DNA from: Thermoplasmata archaeon
GTDB taxonomy: Archaea; Thermoplasmatota; E2; UBA202; DSCA01
Direction of reading: 5' to 3'
DNA length: 25,986 bases
NCBI GenBank assembly: GCA_021159125.1
Contig: JAGGSL010000015.1
Coordinates: forward strand, 1-25,986
Within the stretch, counting starts at the first letter, position 1, and the number at the start of each line of letters is the position of its first letter. The position numbers were made by a program, and so were the translations under genes. This document shows, piece after piece, positions 16,273-22,874 of this stretch. The notes beneath the pieces were generated by a model. That model saw only the letters and a list, made by a program, of their open reading frames with translations. It had not been told where the DNA came from and did not search any database.

Positions 16273-17055
16273 TCACTCGGGTTTTTTATCATATGCCGCC
16301 AATTTTTTGATAAAACTTATTGCCCCTGCATGCAATTCCCCATTTTTCGCGTAAGCCCTTTTTATCTCTATGCTGTCTCCCTCCTCAAAGCCTTGAAGTA
16401 CTTTTGCCATCTCATCCCATATGATAATGAGGCGTTCCCCGCTTTCATCCTCGGCCAATATGGATGCTGCAAACCTCTCCCCTTTTTCTGTAAAGAATAT
16501 TTTTGTCGGGTAAATTTTTTTTATCCTTGCTCTTATGTTGACTATTCCCTCCCTGGCATCCACCAGTTTCACATTTTTTTCATAGCCCTTTATGTCTCCT
16601 GCATCAATTTCCACGATTCCCCATCGCCCCACATTCACCTCAATGCCGTAATATCCCTTTTTGACATATCCATTTATCACTTTTATTGTCATCCCTTCAA
16701 CAATTCTCCCGTCCTCTGCAAGCCCTGCATTGTTGTCCCATAAAACAAGCATGCACATCCCTGTCTCGTCGGAAATGACAATGTTTGCAACCTTCCCTCC
16801 GTCAAACTTTTTCACTTCCCCTAAAAATTCAACTCTTGCATATAGGGTAACTTCCTTCGATTCCTCTAAATCGGATATTTTCACAACATTGAAAAAATCG
16901 CCGCGCAGTTTGTCAACCACAACCATTGCCGCCGCTGCCTCGTCTATGAGTTCCCCATACTCTGCCGCCGCCTCCTTCACCTTATTCTCAAATTCCTCCC
17001 TGCTGAGCATGTCCTTCACGGCTTCATATAGCCCATCCTTGTCCCAGTCCTGCAT
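16273..17055 (-). CDS. RPA-like OB-fold single-stranded DNA-binding protein
   Basis: A 260-residue protein with an N-terminal helical part (1-55, with EFENKVKEAAAEYGELIDEA) and two OB-fold-like regions. The first, about 60-155, contains VTLYARVEFLGEVKKFDGGKVANIVISDETG and LVLWDN; the second, about 165-250, contains VNIRARIKKIYPTKIF, AEDESGERLIIIWD and EEGDSIEIKRAYAKNGELHAG. This pattern (strand, DETG or DESG turn, then L-x-W-D) is that of archaeal replication protein A, which coats single-stranded DNA in replication and repair. The C-terminal zinc finger of some archaeal RPAs is absent. Only two OB folds are visible, so it could be an RPA-associated protein or a short RPA. It is divergent from the Hps-RraA gene, with 71 bp between start codons. 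Confidence 0.8.
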   Translation of the reverse strand: MQDWDKDGLYEAVKDMLSREEFENKVKEAAAEYGELIDEAAAAMVVVDKLRGDFFNVVKISDLEESKEVTLYARVEFLGEVKKFDGGKVANIVISDETGMCMLVLWDNNAGLAEDGRIVEGMTIKVINGYVKKGYYGIEVNVGRWGIVEIDAGDIKGYEKNVKLVDAREGIVNIRARIKKIYPTKIFFTEKGERFAASILAEDESGERLIIIWDEMAKVLQGFEEGDSIEIKRAYAKNGELHAGAISFIKKLAAYDKKPE

Positions 17056-17099
17056 GCCAATACATTGTGCCGATATTCATATCATTTTCCATGATAGAT

Positions 17100-17107
17100 T
17101 TTTATAT
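17100..17107 (+). promoter_or_regulatory. TATA-like box of the Hps-RraA gene
   Basis: TTTTATAT is centred about 24 nt before the ATG at 17127. This predicts a leaderless mRNA and excludes the longer frame that starts at 17067, whose first 20 codons would lie upstream of transcription start. Confidence 0.55.
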
Positions 17108-17126
17108 GCCCGCTGAATTAAAAACC

Positions 17127-18413
17127 ATGGCTTTCCTTCAGGTTGCCCTTGATTTGGTAAATGCCGAGCGCGCTATAACCATCGCCAGGGAGGCGGCAGC
17201 AGGAGGAGCAGACTGGCTCGAGGCAGGCACCCCGCTTATAAAATCAGAGGGCATGGACATAATCAGGCGGCTGAAAGGTCTGGGCAAAAAGGTTGTGGCC
17301 GATATGAAAACAATGGACGTTGGCGCTGTTGAAGCGGAAATTGCCGCAAAGGCAGGAGCGGATGTGGTATGCATATTGGGGCTGGCAAGCGACGAAACGC
17401 TGAGGGAGGCAATAAAATCAGCCCATCAGTACGGGGCAGAGGTTATGGTTGATATGATAGGCATGAAAAGCGCAGGAATGGCAGATAGGGCTGTCGAGGC
17501 GGAAAAAATGGGGGCAGATTATGTATGCGTTCATGTTGCCGTTGACGAGCAGATGAAAGGTGCAGAGCCATTTGCAATGGTGAAAGAAGTTGCCGGGAAA
17601 TGCAATCTGCCTGTGGCTGCAGCCGGCGGGATAAATAGCGAGACAGCCCATATTGCTGTTGAAAACGGGGCGAGCATAGTCATTGTCGGAGGGGCAATCA
17701 TAAAGGCGGAAAATGTCACGGAAGCTGCTATGAACATAAAAAAGGCGATTGAGGGGGGAAAAGCCATAAAAACAGAACTTTTCAAAAAATATAGCGGGGA
17801 AAATATTAAAGAGGCGTTTTTGAAGGTTTCGACGTGCAACATATGCGATGCCATGCATAATAAGGGGGCGATACGCGGCATTTCCCCGTTGAAGAAGGGC
17901 TATCATATGGCCGGAAGGGCAATCACCGTAAAGACAATGGACGGCGACTGGGCGAAGGTGGTGGAGGCAATAGATGTTGCAGGCAAAGGCGACATAATCG
18001 TGGTGGAGGCGGGCGAGGGGCGCAGGGCGATATGGGGCGAGCTTGCGACATGGAGCAGCATGGAGAAAGGCATAGGGGGCGTTGTCATAGACGGGGCGAT
18101 AAGAGATGTGCATGAGATTCTAAAGAGCGATATGCCTGTCTATGCAAAAAAGATTGTCCCTGAAGCGGGAGAGCCAAAAGGATACGGAGAGATTGGATGC
18201 GACATTGTATGCGGAGGGCAGCTCATCAGAAAAGGAGACTGGATTGTGGGAGATGATACGGGCATTGCTGTTGTGCCGAAGGAGGAGGCGCAGGAAATAG
18301 CGAACAGGGCGTTGAATGTTCATGAGCGGGAGAACCGCATAAGGGAAGAGATAAAGAGAGGAAGCTCTCTGGGGAAAGTCCTTGAGTTAAAGAAGTGGGA
18401 AAAAATCAGGTAA
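17127..18413 (+). CDS. Fusion of 3-hexulose-6-phosphate synthase and RraA-like domain
   Basis: The N-terminal domain (1-210) is a TIM-barrel 3-hexulose-6-phosphate synthase of the orotidine-phosphate-decarboxylase superfamily. It has LQVALDLVNAERAI, the metal/active-site motif ADMKTMD (58-64), AGADVVCILGLA and the phosphate-binding AAAGGI and VGGAI. In archaea that lack the oxidative pentose phosphate route it typically works with 6-phospho-3-hexuloisomerase in reverse to make ribulose 5-phosphate and formaldehyde. The C-terminal domain (about 225-395) is RraA-like (CNICDAMHNKGAIRG, WGELATWSSMEKG, IDGAIRD with R326-D327, DDTGIAVVP). Related enzymes are Mg-dependent aldolases or decarboxylases, while bacterial RraA inhibits RNase E. 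The role of this domain here is unknown. Such fusions occur in other archaea. The start is chosen from the TATA spacing and the match to the first strand. The isomerase gene is not in the window. Confidence 0.93.
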   Translation: MAFLQVALDLVNAERAITIAREAAAGGADWLEAGTPLIKSEGMDIIRRLKGLGKKVVADMKTMDVGAVEAEIAAKAGADVVCILGLASDETLREAIKSAHQYGAEVMVDMIGMKSAGMADRAVEAEKMGADYVCVHVAVDEQMKGAEPFAMVKEVAGKCNLPVAAAGGINSETAHIAVENGASIVIVGGAIIKAENVTEAAMNIKKAIEGGKAIKTELFKKYSGENIKEAFLKVSTCNICDAMHNKGAIRGISPLKKGYHMAGRAITVKTMDGDWAKVVEAIDVAGKGDIIVVEAGEGRRAIWGELATWSSMEKGIGGVVIDGAIRDVHEILKSDMPVYAKKIVPEAGEPKGYGEIGCDIVCGGQLIRKGDWIVGDDTGIAVVPKEEAQEIANRALNVHERENRIREEIKRGSSLGKVLELKKWEKIR

Positions 18414-18414
18414 T

Positions 18415-19041
18415 CTATTCCATCTCAATCAATTTTTTTGCCCATTTCAGTTTCCTTCTTTTTATTTCAATGTCCTTACCCTCCTTTTCCCTCGGGTTTT
18501 CAAAGTCGAAGCCAAAAAGTTTTATCTCTCTGGCTTCAAAGTGCTTTGCCATGAGGAATGCACGGTCGCCGTCAGTGAATCCGCCGAAGTTGTAAACGTT
18601 GTCAAACGGCTCTGACTGGGTGGTAAGAACAACTCTGCCTGTAAAGAGGGGTGCATATTTTTTTATGGCGGGAATGTTGTCACCATGGGCATGGATTACT
18701 GCAATGCTTCCCATCTTATTTGCTTTAATCTGGTCTTCCACATTTCCGTCAAGGTCTGTTACAATTATGTCCGGAAGGGCATATTCCATCAATACAGATG
18801 TTGCTTCATCTGCTGCTATGATTATGCCATTGATATTCTTTAAGTCGTGTTGCAGGGAGCCAGCAGCTCCGCATATAGAAATTTCATTTCCCTTTATTAT
18901 ATCCTTCAGCACATCCTTCCTGCTGCTTTTTTTGCCTGCAATGGAATGGAGCAGCCGGGCCGCCACCTCATCTTTTTTTCTGCTGTAGCCAAAATCCTTT
19001 ATGATGGCGAGGTAAATCGGCTCCCATTCCGGGAAATCCAT
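18415..19041 (-). CDS. mptE: 6-hydroxymethylpterin diphosphokinase, MptE-like (DUF115)
   Basis: A 208-residue protein of the archaeal DUF115/MptE family, which uses ATP to pyrophosphorylate 6-hydroxymethyl-7,8-dihydropterin on the way to methanopterin- or folate-type cofactors. Family marks are EISICGAAGSL (53-63), GIIIAADEAT, the acidic PDIIVTDLDG (90-99), VIHAHGDN (115-122), and TDGDRAFLMAKHF followed by IKLFGFDF. It is the last gene of a purE-guaAb-mptE operon: the guaAb TAA and the mptE ATG are separated by one base. The pairing makes metabolic sense because the pterin precursor comes from GTP. Its stop is 1 bp from the stop of the Hps-RraA gene. The function is transferred from characterised methanogen enzymes; whether this organism uses a methanopterin or a folate is unknown. 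Confidence 0.86.
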   Translation of the reverse strand: MDFPEWEPIYLAIIKDFGYSRKKDEVAARLLHSIAGKKSSRKDVLKDIIKGNEISICGAAGSLQHDLKNINGIIIAADEATSVLMEYALPDIIVTDLDGNVEDQIKANKMGSIAVIHAHGDNIPAIKKYAPLFTGRVVLTTQSEPFDNVYNFGGFTDGDRAFLMAKHFEAREIKLFGFDFENPREKEGKDIEIKRRKLKWAKKLIEME

Positions 19042-19042
19042 T

Positions 19043-19987
19043 TTATTCCCATTCCACTGTGCCAGGCGGCTTGTTCGTTATGTCATATACTATGCGGTTA
19101 ACCTCGTTCAATTCATTTGTTATTCTTGTTGATATGCGGTCAAGCACCTCGTAAGGAATGTGGCTGAAATCGGCGGTCATTGCATCCACCGACTCTACTG
19201 ACCGAATTGCGATGGTATGGCCGTAAGCTCTTCTGTCGCCATGAACGCCGACTGTTTTTACAGGAAGGAGGACTGCAAAATACTGCCAGGGTTTGCTCAT
19301 CTTTTTTTCCTCGGCGGCTTTCTCTATCTCCTCTTCAACTATGTGGCATGCCTCTCTTATCACCTTCGCCTTCTCTTCAGTTGCCTCGCCTATTATGCGA
19401 ACCGCCAGCCCGGGTCCTGGAAAAGGCTGCTTTTCTGCGACTTCAAGGCCAAGCGCACGGGCAACCTTTCTTACCTCATCCTTGTACAGATCCCTGAGGG
19501 GCTCCACTATCTCAAGATTTATGTCAGGGGGCAGACCACCGACATTGTGATGCGATTTTATCGTATCCCTCAGCCCCCCTCCGCTCTCTATCCAGTCGGG
19601 TGCTATCGTTCCCTGGATGAGATATTCCGCTTTTTCCTCCAGCGCCTCTCTCTCAAAAACCCTGATGAACTTTTCGCCTATTATTTTTCTTTTCTGCTCG
19701 GGGTCTGTCACTCCTTTCAGCGCTTCATAGAACTCCTTGCTTGCATCCACGTAGCGAAGTTTTATGCCCATTCCCTCGACAATCTTTTTCACTTTTTCTC
19801 CTTCCCCCTTTCTCATGTAGCCCGTATCAACATATATGGCAACAAGATTTTCTCCCAGAGCCATGCTTCCTATTTTGGCCGCAACCGTGGAGTCGACACC
19901 CCCGGAGGTGGCTATCACCGCCTTTCCTTTAACCTTGCTTTTTATCTCTTCAACCGCCTTTTCTATGAATTTTTCGGCATCAAACAT
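19043..19987 (-). CDS. guaAb: GMP synthase, ATP-pyrophosphatase subunit (subunit B)
   Basis: Adenylates XMP and aminates it to GMP with ammonia supplied by a separate glutaminase subunit, the archaeal two-subunit form of GuaA. The PP-loop is SGGVDS (28-33). Further family segments are DTGYMRKGEGEKV, LIQGTIAPDWIESGG (about 142-156), RDTIKSHHNVGGLP, EPLRDLYKDEVR, KQPFPGPGLAVRI and the C-terminal ITNKPPGTVEWE, which forms the XMP-binding and dimer end. Length, 314 residues, matches the stand-alone B subunit. Its first codons overlap the end of purE by 8 bp and its stop lies 1 nt from the mptE start, so the three genes are one operon. The glutaminase subunit is not in the window. Confidence 0.95.
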   Translation of the reverse strand: MFDAEKFIEKAVEEIKSKVKGKAVIATSGGVDSTVAAKIGSMALGENLVAIYVDTGYMRKGEGEKVKKIVEGMGIKLRYVDASKEFYEALKGVTDPEQKRKIIGEKFIRVFEREALEEKAEYLIQGTIAPDWIESGGGLRDTIKSHHNVGGLPPDINLEIVEPLRDLYKDEVRKVARALGLEVAEKQPFPGPGLAVRIIGEATEEKAKVIREACHIVEEEIEKAAEEKKMSKPWQYFAVLLPVKTVGVHGDRRAYGHTIAIRSVESVDAMTADFSHIPYEVLDRISTRITNELNEVNRIVYDITNKPPGTVEWE

Positions 19988-20417
19988 ATTTTTCCCTCAT
20001 TTCTTTTCTGTATTCTTCGAGCTTTTTTTTCAGTTCGTCATTGCCAACTGCCAGAATTTCAGCTGCAAGAAGTGCGGCATTATCTCCTCTGTCCAGGCCA
20101 ACAGCGGCAACAGGAATCCCCGGCGGCATCTGCACTATCGAAAGAATGGCATCCATATTCACCTTTCCCGAGACGGGAACGCCTATCACCGGTTTTGTGG
20201 TATGGGCTGCTATGCTTCCGGGCAGAGCTGCGGCCAGCCCTGCAATTGCGATGAACACATCGGCATCGCTATTTGCAATTTCCTCGACTTTTTCAGGGGT
20301 TCTGTGGGCAGATGCAACATGCACCTCATACTCTATCCCGAGTTTTTTCAGTATCTCTTCTGCTTTTTCCGCAATTCTCTCATCGCTCTTGCTGCCCATC
20401 ACTATTCTGACTTTCAT
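19980..20417 (-). CDS. purE: PurE-type N5-carboxyaminoimidazole ribonucleotide mutase / AIR carboxylase
   Basis: Catalyses the carboxylation step to 4-carboxy-5-aminoimidazole ribonucleotide in purine synthesis. Seen motifs: GSKSD (8-12) for phosphate binding, ASAHRTP (35-41) with the conserved His-Arg of class I enzymes, AGLAAALPG (59-67), VIGVPVSGKVN, and SIVQMPPGIPVAAVG with DNAALLAAEIL. Where E. coli PurE has AAHLPG with an active-site His, this protein has AAALPG. That may be an archaeal variant, and it leaves open whether the substrate is N5-CAIR or AIR plus CO2. The length (145) is slightly shorter than typical (about 160). It is the first gene of the operon with guaAb and mptE. No purK is in the window. 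Confidence 0.92.
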   Translation of the reverse strand: MKVRIVMGSKSDERIAEKAEEILKKLGIEYEVHVASAHRTPEKVEEIANSDADVFIAIAGLAAALPGSIAAHTTKPVIGVPVSGKVNMDAILSIVQMPPGIPVAAVGLDRGDNAALLAAEILAVGNDELKKKLEEYRKEMREKYV

Positions 20418-20428
20418 ATTACTGAAAT

Positions 20429-20450
20429 CCCCGGGGGTTAAAAATTTTTA
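20429..20450 (-). promoter_or_regulatory. Promoter of the purE operon with a CCCCGGGG palindrome
   Basis: On the minus strand CATAAAAATTTTTAA (plus-strand about 20437-20451) is a TATA-like box centred about 27 nt before the purE ATG, so the mRNA is probably leaderless. A perfect palindrome CCCCGGGG (20429-20436) lies between the box and the start, where a bound repressor would block initiation. An operator role is inference. Confidence 0.4.
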
Positions 20451-20475
20451 TGTAGTCCTGCTGTGCCGAATTATT

Positions 20476-20513
20476 GTCCTGTCAGAACAATTTTGTCTTA
20501 ATAGAACAATTTT
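20476..20513 (+). repeat. Two tandem 19-bp repeats at the histidine kinase promoter
   Basis: Unit 1 (20476-20494) is GTCCTGTCAGAACAATTTT and unit 2 (20495-20513) is GTCTTAATAGAACAATTTT. They match at 15 of 19 positions, and the last 11 bases (AGAACAATTTT) are identical. A weaker third copy may start at 20455 (GTCCTGCTG...AATTATT). Unit 2 runs into the TATA-like box. Spacing of 19 bp is close to two helical turns, as expected for regulator binding on one face. The function is inference. Confidence 0.5.
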
Positions 20514-20520
20514 AAATATA
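20511..20520 (+). promoter_or_regulatory. TATA-like box of the histidine kinase gene
   Basis: TTTAAATATA is centred about 28 nt before the ATG at 20544, which predicts a leaderless mRNA. It overlaps the last three bases of the second tandem repeat. Confidence 0.55.
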
Positions 20521-20543
20521 TCTTCTTCATTCACATTGTACAA

Positions 20544-21956
20544 ATGAACAGGGAACTAGAACTCATGGACAATATTCTTAATGAAGTAATTCTTTCAGAA
20601 TCGGCGGGGAAGATATATGGCAGCATTCTCTCCCTGATGAAAGAAATGCCTGATTTTGATGAATGCGCCGTATATGTTATGCGCGATGAAGCATTAAATG
20701 GCAATCCCGATGGCATTATCTCTTTTAATCAGGATGCTCCTGAAGTAGTTTCAAAATCAGCAGAGGAAGGTAAAGAAATATGCGGAATTGATGAAATTGC
20801 GGTCCCGGTAATTGTTGGAGAAGAGGTTGCAGGTGTTTTGTATGCAAGGAGTGCTGAGCCCGACAATAAAAAAAGCATACTAAAAACCGTTGCAAATTTA
20901 GCGGCGGCGTCAATAAAAAACCTTGAGATAAAAAAGGAAATGGCGCAATCGGAAAAGAAATACAGGAGCATAATAGAGAATGCAGTGGAAGGCATTTATA
21001 TGAGCACTCTTGACGGACGCATAATAGAAGCAAATTCTTCTCTGGTAAAATTTTTTGGTTATAACAGCAAGGAGGAGCTTAAAGAGGCAGGCATCCCGAC
21101 AACATACAGAAATCCCGAAGAAAGAAAGGAGTTCATAGGGAGAATTCTCAGGGAAAAGAAAGTGAAAAATTATGAAATAGAATACCGGAGAAAAAATGGC
21201 GAATTGGCGATAGGAAACGAGTTCGCAGTTCTGGCGGAGAATGGCGAAAAAGTGATACAGGGCATAATCCACGATGTGACAGAGTTGAAAAAAATTCAGA
21301 GAGAAGTCGAGTTTTATAACGCCCTTCTGAGGCATGACATGTGGAACAAAAACCAGGTTGTCATGGGCTATCTTGAACTTCTATCAGATACGGGACTTTC
21401 AGAAGAGCAGAGAAATTTTGTCGAGAGAGCCAAACTTGCAGTCAAAAATAATATGGTGCTCATAGACAATGTGAAGAAATTATTCACTATGGGGCAGCGG
21501 GCAGCAGAGCAGGTAGACGTTGATGAGACAATAGAGGACATCATAAATCAGCTTTTGCACGAAGCGGATAAGAGAGGGATAAGCATCTATTATACCACTT
21601 CTGGGATAAAAATAGATGGAATCCCTCTAATAAAAGAAGTTTTTTACAACATTTTGCTGAATGCAATATTCCACTCTCATTGCAGGAATATACGCATTGG
21701 TGCTAGGCGTGACAAAAATTTCTGCAGGATAACCATTGAGGATGATGGGATTGGAATATCGCCGGAAATCCAGAAGGATATTTTCATGAGAAAGGTGGAA
21801 AAGAGCAGGAGGAACGGGCTGGGACTTTATCTTTCGGGCAAGATAGTGGAGATGGGCGGCGGCAGCATAGAAGTCAAAAACAGGGTTGAGGGAGGAAACA
21901 TAAAGGGGGCAATATTTGAAGTATCTGTGCCCATGCAAAATGATTTTAAGAGATAG
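20544..21956 (+). CDS. GAF-PAS sensor histidine kinase, soluble
   Basis: A 470-residue cytoplasmic sensor kinase without membrane segments. The N-terminal region (about 10-128) looks like a GAF domain (FDECAVYVM, EIAVPVIVGEEVAGVLYA). A PAS domain follows (136-250: IIENAVEGIYMSTLDGRIIE, GIIHDVTELKK). The dimerisation and phosphotransfer helix has the H-box LLRHDMWNK with the probable phospho-acceptor H264. The catalytic ATPase domain shows the N-box NILLNAIFHS (N369/N373), the G1 box EDDGIGIS (399-406) and the G2 box NGLGLYLSGKIVEMGGG (424-440). HDMWNK differs from the common bacterial HELRTP and is of the type seen in archaeal kinases. No response regulator is in the window, so the partner is unknown. 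Signal input is probably a small cytoplasmic ligand or redox change; this is inference. An amidohydrolase gene follows after 15 nt. Confidence 0.92.
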   Translation: MNRELELMDNILNEVILSESAGKIYGSILSLMKEMPDFDECAVYVMRDEALNGNPDGIISFNQDAPEVVSKSAEEGKEICGIDEIAVPVIVGEEVAGVLYARSAEPDNKKSILKTVANLAAASIKNLEIKKEMAQSEKKYRSIIENAVEGIYMSTLDGRIIEANSSLVKFFGYNSKEELKEAGIPTTYRNPEERKEFIGRILREKKVKNYEIEYRRKNGELAIGNEFAVLAENGEKVIQGIIHDVTELKKIQREVEFYNALLRHDMWNKNQVVMGYLELLSDTGLSEEQRNFVERAKLAVKNNMVLIDNVKKLFTMGQRAAEQVDVDETIEDIINQLLHEADKRGISIYYTTSGIKIDGIPLIKEVFYNILLNAIFHSHCRNIRIGARRDKNFCRITIEDDGIGISPEIQKDIFMRKVEKSRRNGLGLYLSGKIVEMGGGSIEVKNRVEGGNIKGAIFEVSVPMQNDFKR

Positions 21957-21971
21957 TTCTTTCTCATATAA

Positions 21972-22793
21972 ATGGAAATAATTGTGAACAGCCATACCCA
22001 TATTGGCGATGCATTTATCACCCTTGATAAAAAAACATGGACGGTGGAAGAGCTGGTGGCTCCCCCGCACGGGCTTAAACATGAGATGATGAGAAAAGCA
22101 TCAGAGAAGGAAATTCTGGAGGGTATGAAGAAAGCAATTTCAGTGATGGAAAAATGCGGAACAACCCACTTTTTTGATTTCAGGGAAGGCGGCGTTGGGG
22201 GCATAAAAATTTTAAAAAAAGCAATGGAGGGAAGCAAATTAAATGCTGTGATTCTGGGAAGGCCTGTGGAATTGAGGTATGACAGCAAAGAGATAAATGA
22301 AATATTAAAAATCTCTGACGGAATCGGATTGAGCAGCATCTCTGACTGGGATTATGAAGAGCTGAAGAAAGTGGCTGCCCACGTCAATAAAAAGAAGAAA
22401 ATGTTTGCAATACATGCAAGCGAGGCGTTCAGGGAGGATATAAATGCAATACTGGATTTGAAACCTTCCCTTCTAATTCACATGAGCAGTGCAAGCAGAG
22501 ATGATTTGGAGATTGTGGCAGATGCAGGCGTGCCGGTGGCGGTATGTCCTCGCTCAAATGCTTTTTTCGGCATACGCCCCGATATAGAGAGCATGCTTGA
22601 ATGCGGCATTTCCCTCCTTCTAGGGACAGACAACGCCATGATTGCGCCGCCTGATATCATGCAGGAGATGGAATATCTGCTGAAAAATTTTGATGTATCG
22701 AGGGAGCAGGCGTTGGCCATGATAACAGCAAATCCAAGGAAATGTTTAAATGTGGGTCTTCACATTCAACAATCAGATGGAAAGAATCGTTAG
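21972..22793 (+). CDS. Amidohydrolase-family metal-dependent hydrolase, compact
   Basis: A 273-residue TIM-barrel hydrolase of the amidohydrolase superfamily. Metal ligands can be read: HTH (H8 and H10) at the end of the first strand, H148 in FAIHASE, H170 in LLIHMSSAS, and the catalytic Asp D220 in LLGTDNAM. VCPRSNAFFG (191-200) and LAMITANPRKCL are typical of the cytosine-deaminase/chlorohydrolase-like (COG0402-type) branch. The usual N- and C-terminal beta-sandwich domain is missing, because the protein starts directly at the first barrel strand (MEIIVNSHTHIGD). It is therefore much shorter than the usual 400-450 residues, but the barrel appears complete. The substrate is unknown; a deaminated base or other cyclic amide is plausible. 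It lies 15 nt after the kinase gene and is probably cotranscribed. Confidence 0.83.
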   Translation: MEIIVNSHTHIGDAFITLDKKTWTVEELVAPPHGLKHEMMRKASEKEILEGMKKAISVMEKCGTTHFFDFREGGVGGIKILKKAMEGSKLNAVILGRPVELRYDSKEINEILKISDGIGLSSISDWDYEELKKVAAHVNKKKKMFAIHASEAFREDINAILDLKPSLLIHMSSASRDDLEIVADAGVPVAVCPRSNAFFGIRPDIESMLECGISLLLGTDNAMIAPPDIMQEMEYLLKNFDVSREQALAMITANPRKCLNVGLHIQQSDGKNR

Positions 22794-22802
22794 CTGTGTT
22801 TC

Positions 22803-22851
22803 ACGCCCACATGTGCGTAAAATGCCTGTTATTTTGCATTCACATATTTTG
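22803..22851 (+). promoter_or_regulatory. Upstream region of the CBS gene: palindrome and TATA-like box
   Basis: CACATGTG (22808-22815) is a perfect 8-bp palindrome inside the longer imperfect ACGCCCACATGTGCGT. CACATATTTTG (about 22841-22851) is a weak TATA-like box about 28 nt before the CBS-protein ATG. A run AGGAGAGGGGG just before that ATG may be a ribosome binding site. Any regulator binding is inference. Confidence 0.3.
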
Positions 22852-22874
22852 GGTTTTATAGGAGAGGGGGAAAA

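Noticed and set aside
17418..18113. A 231-codon open frame antisense to the Hps-RraA gene
   Set aside because: It is opposite two well-conserved domains, is rich in His/Cys/Tyr as expected from a reversed frame, and has no promoter or ribosome binding site.
19217..20254. A 345-codon open frame antisense to guaAb and purE
   Set aside because: Both real genes have full sets of catalytic motifs on the other strand, and the antisense product has low-complexity, unlikely composition.
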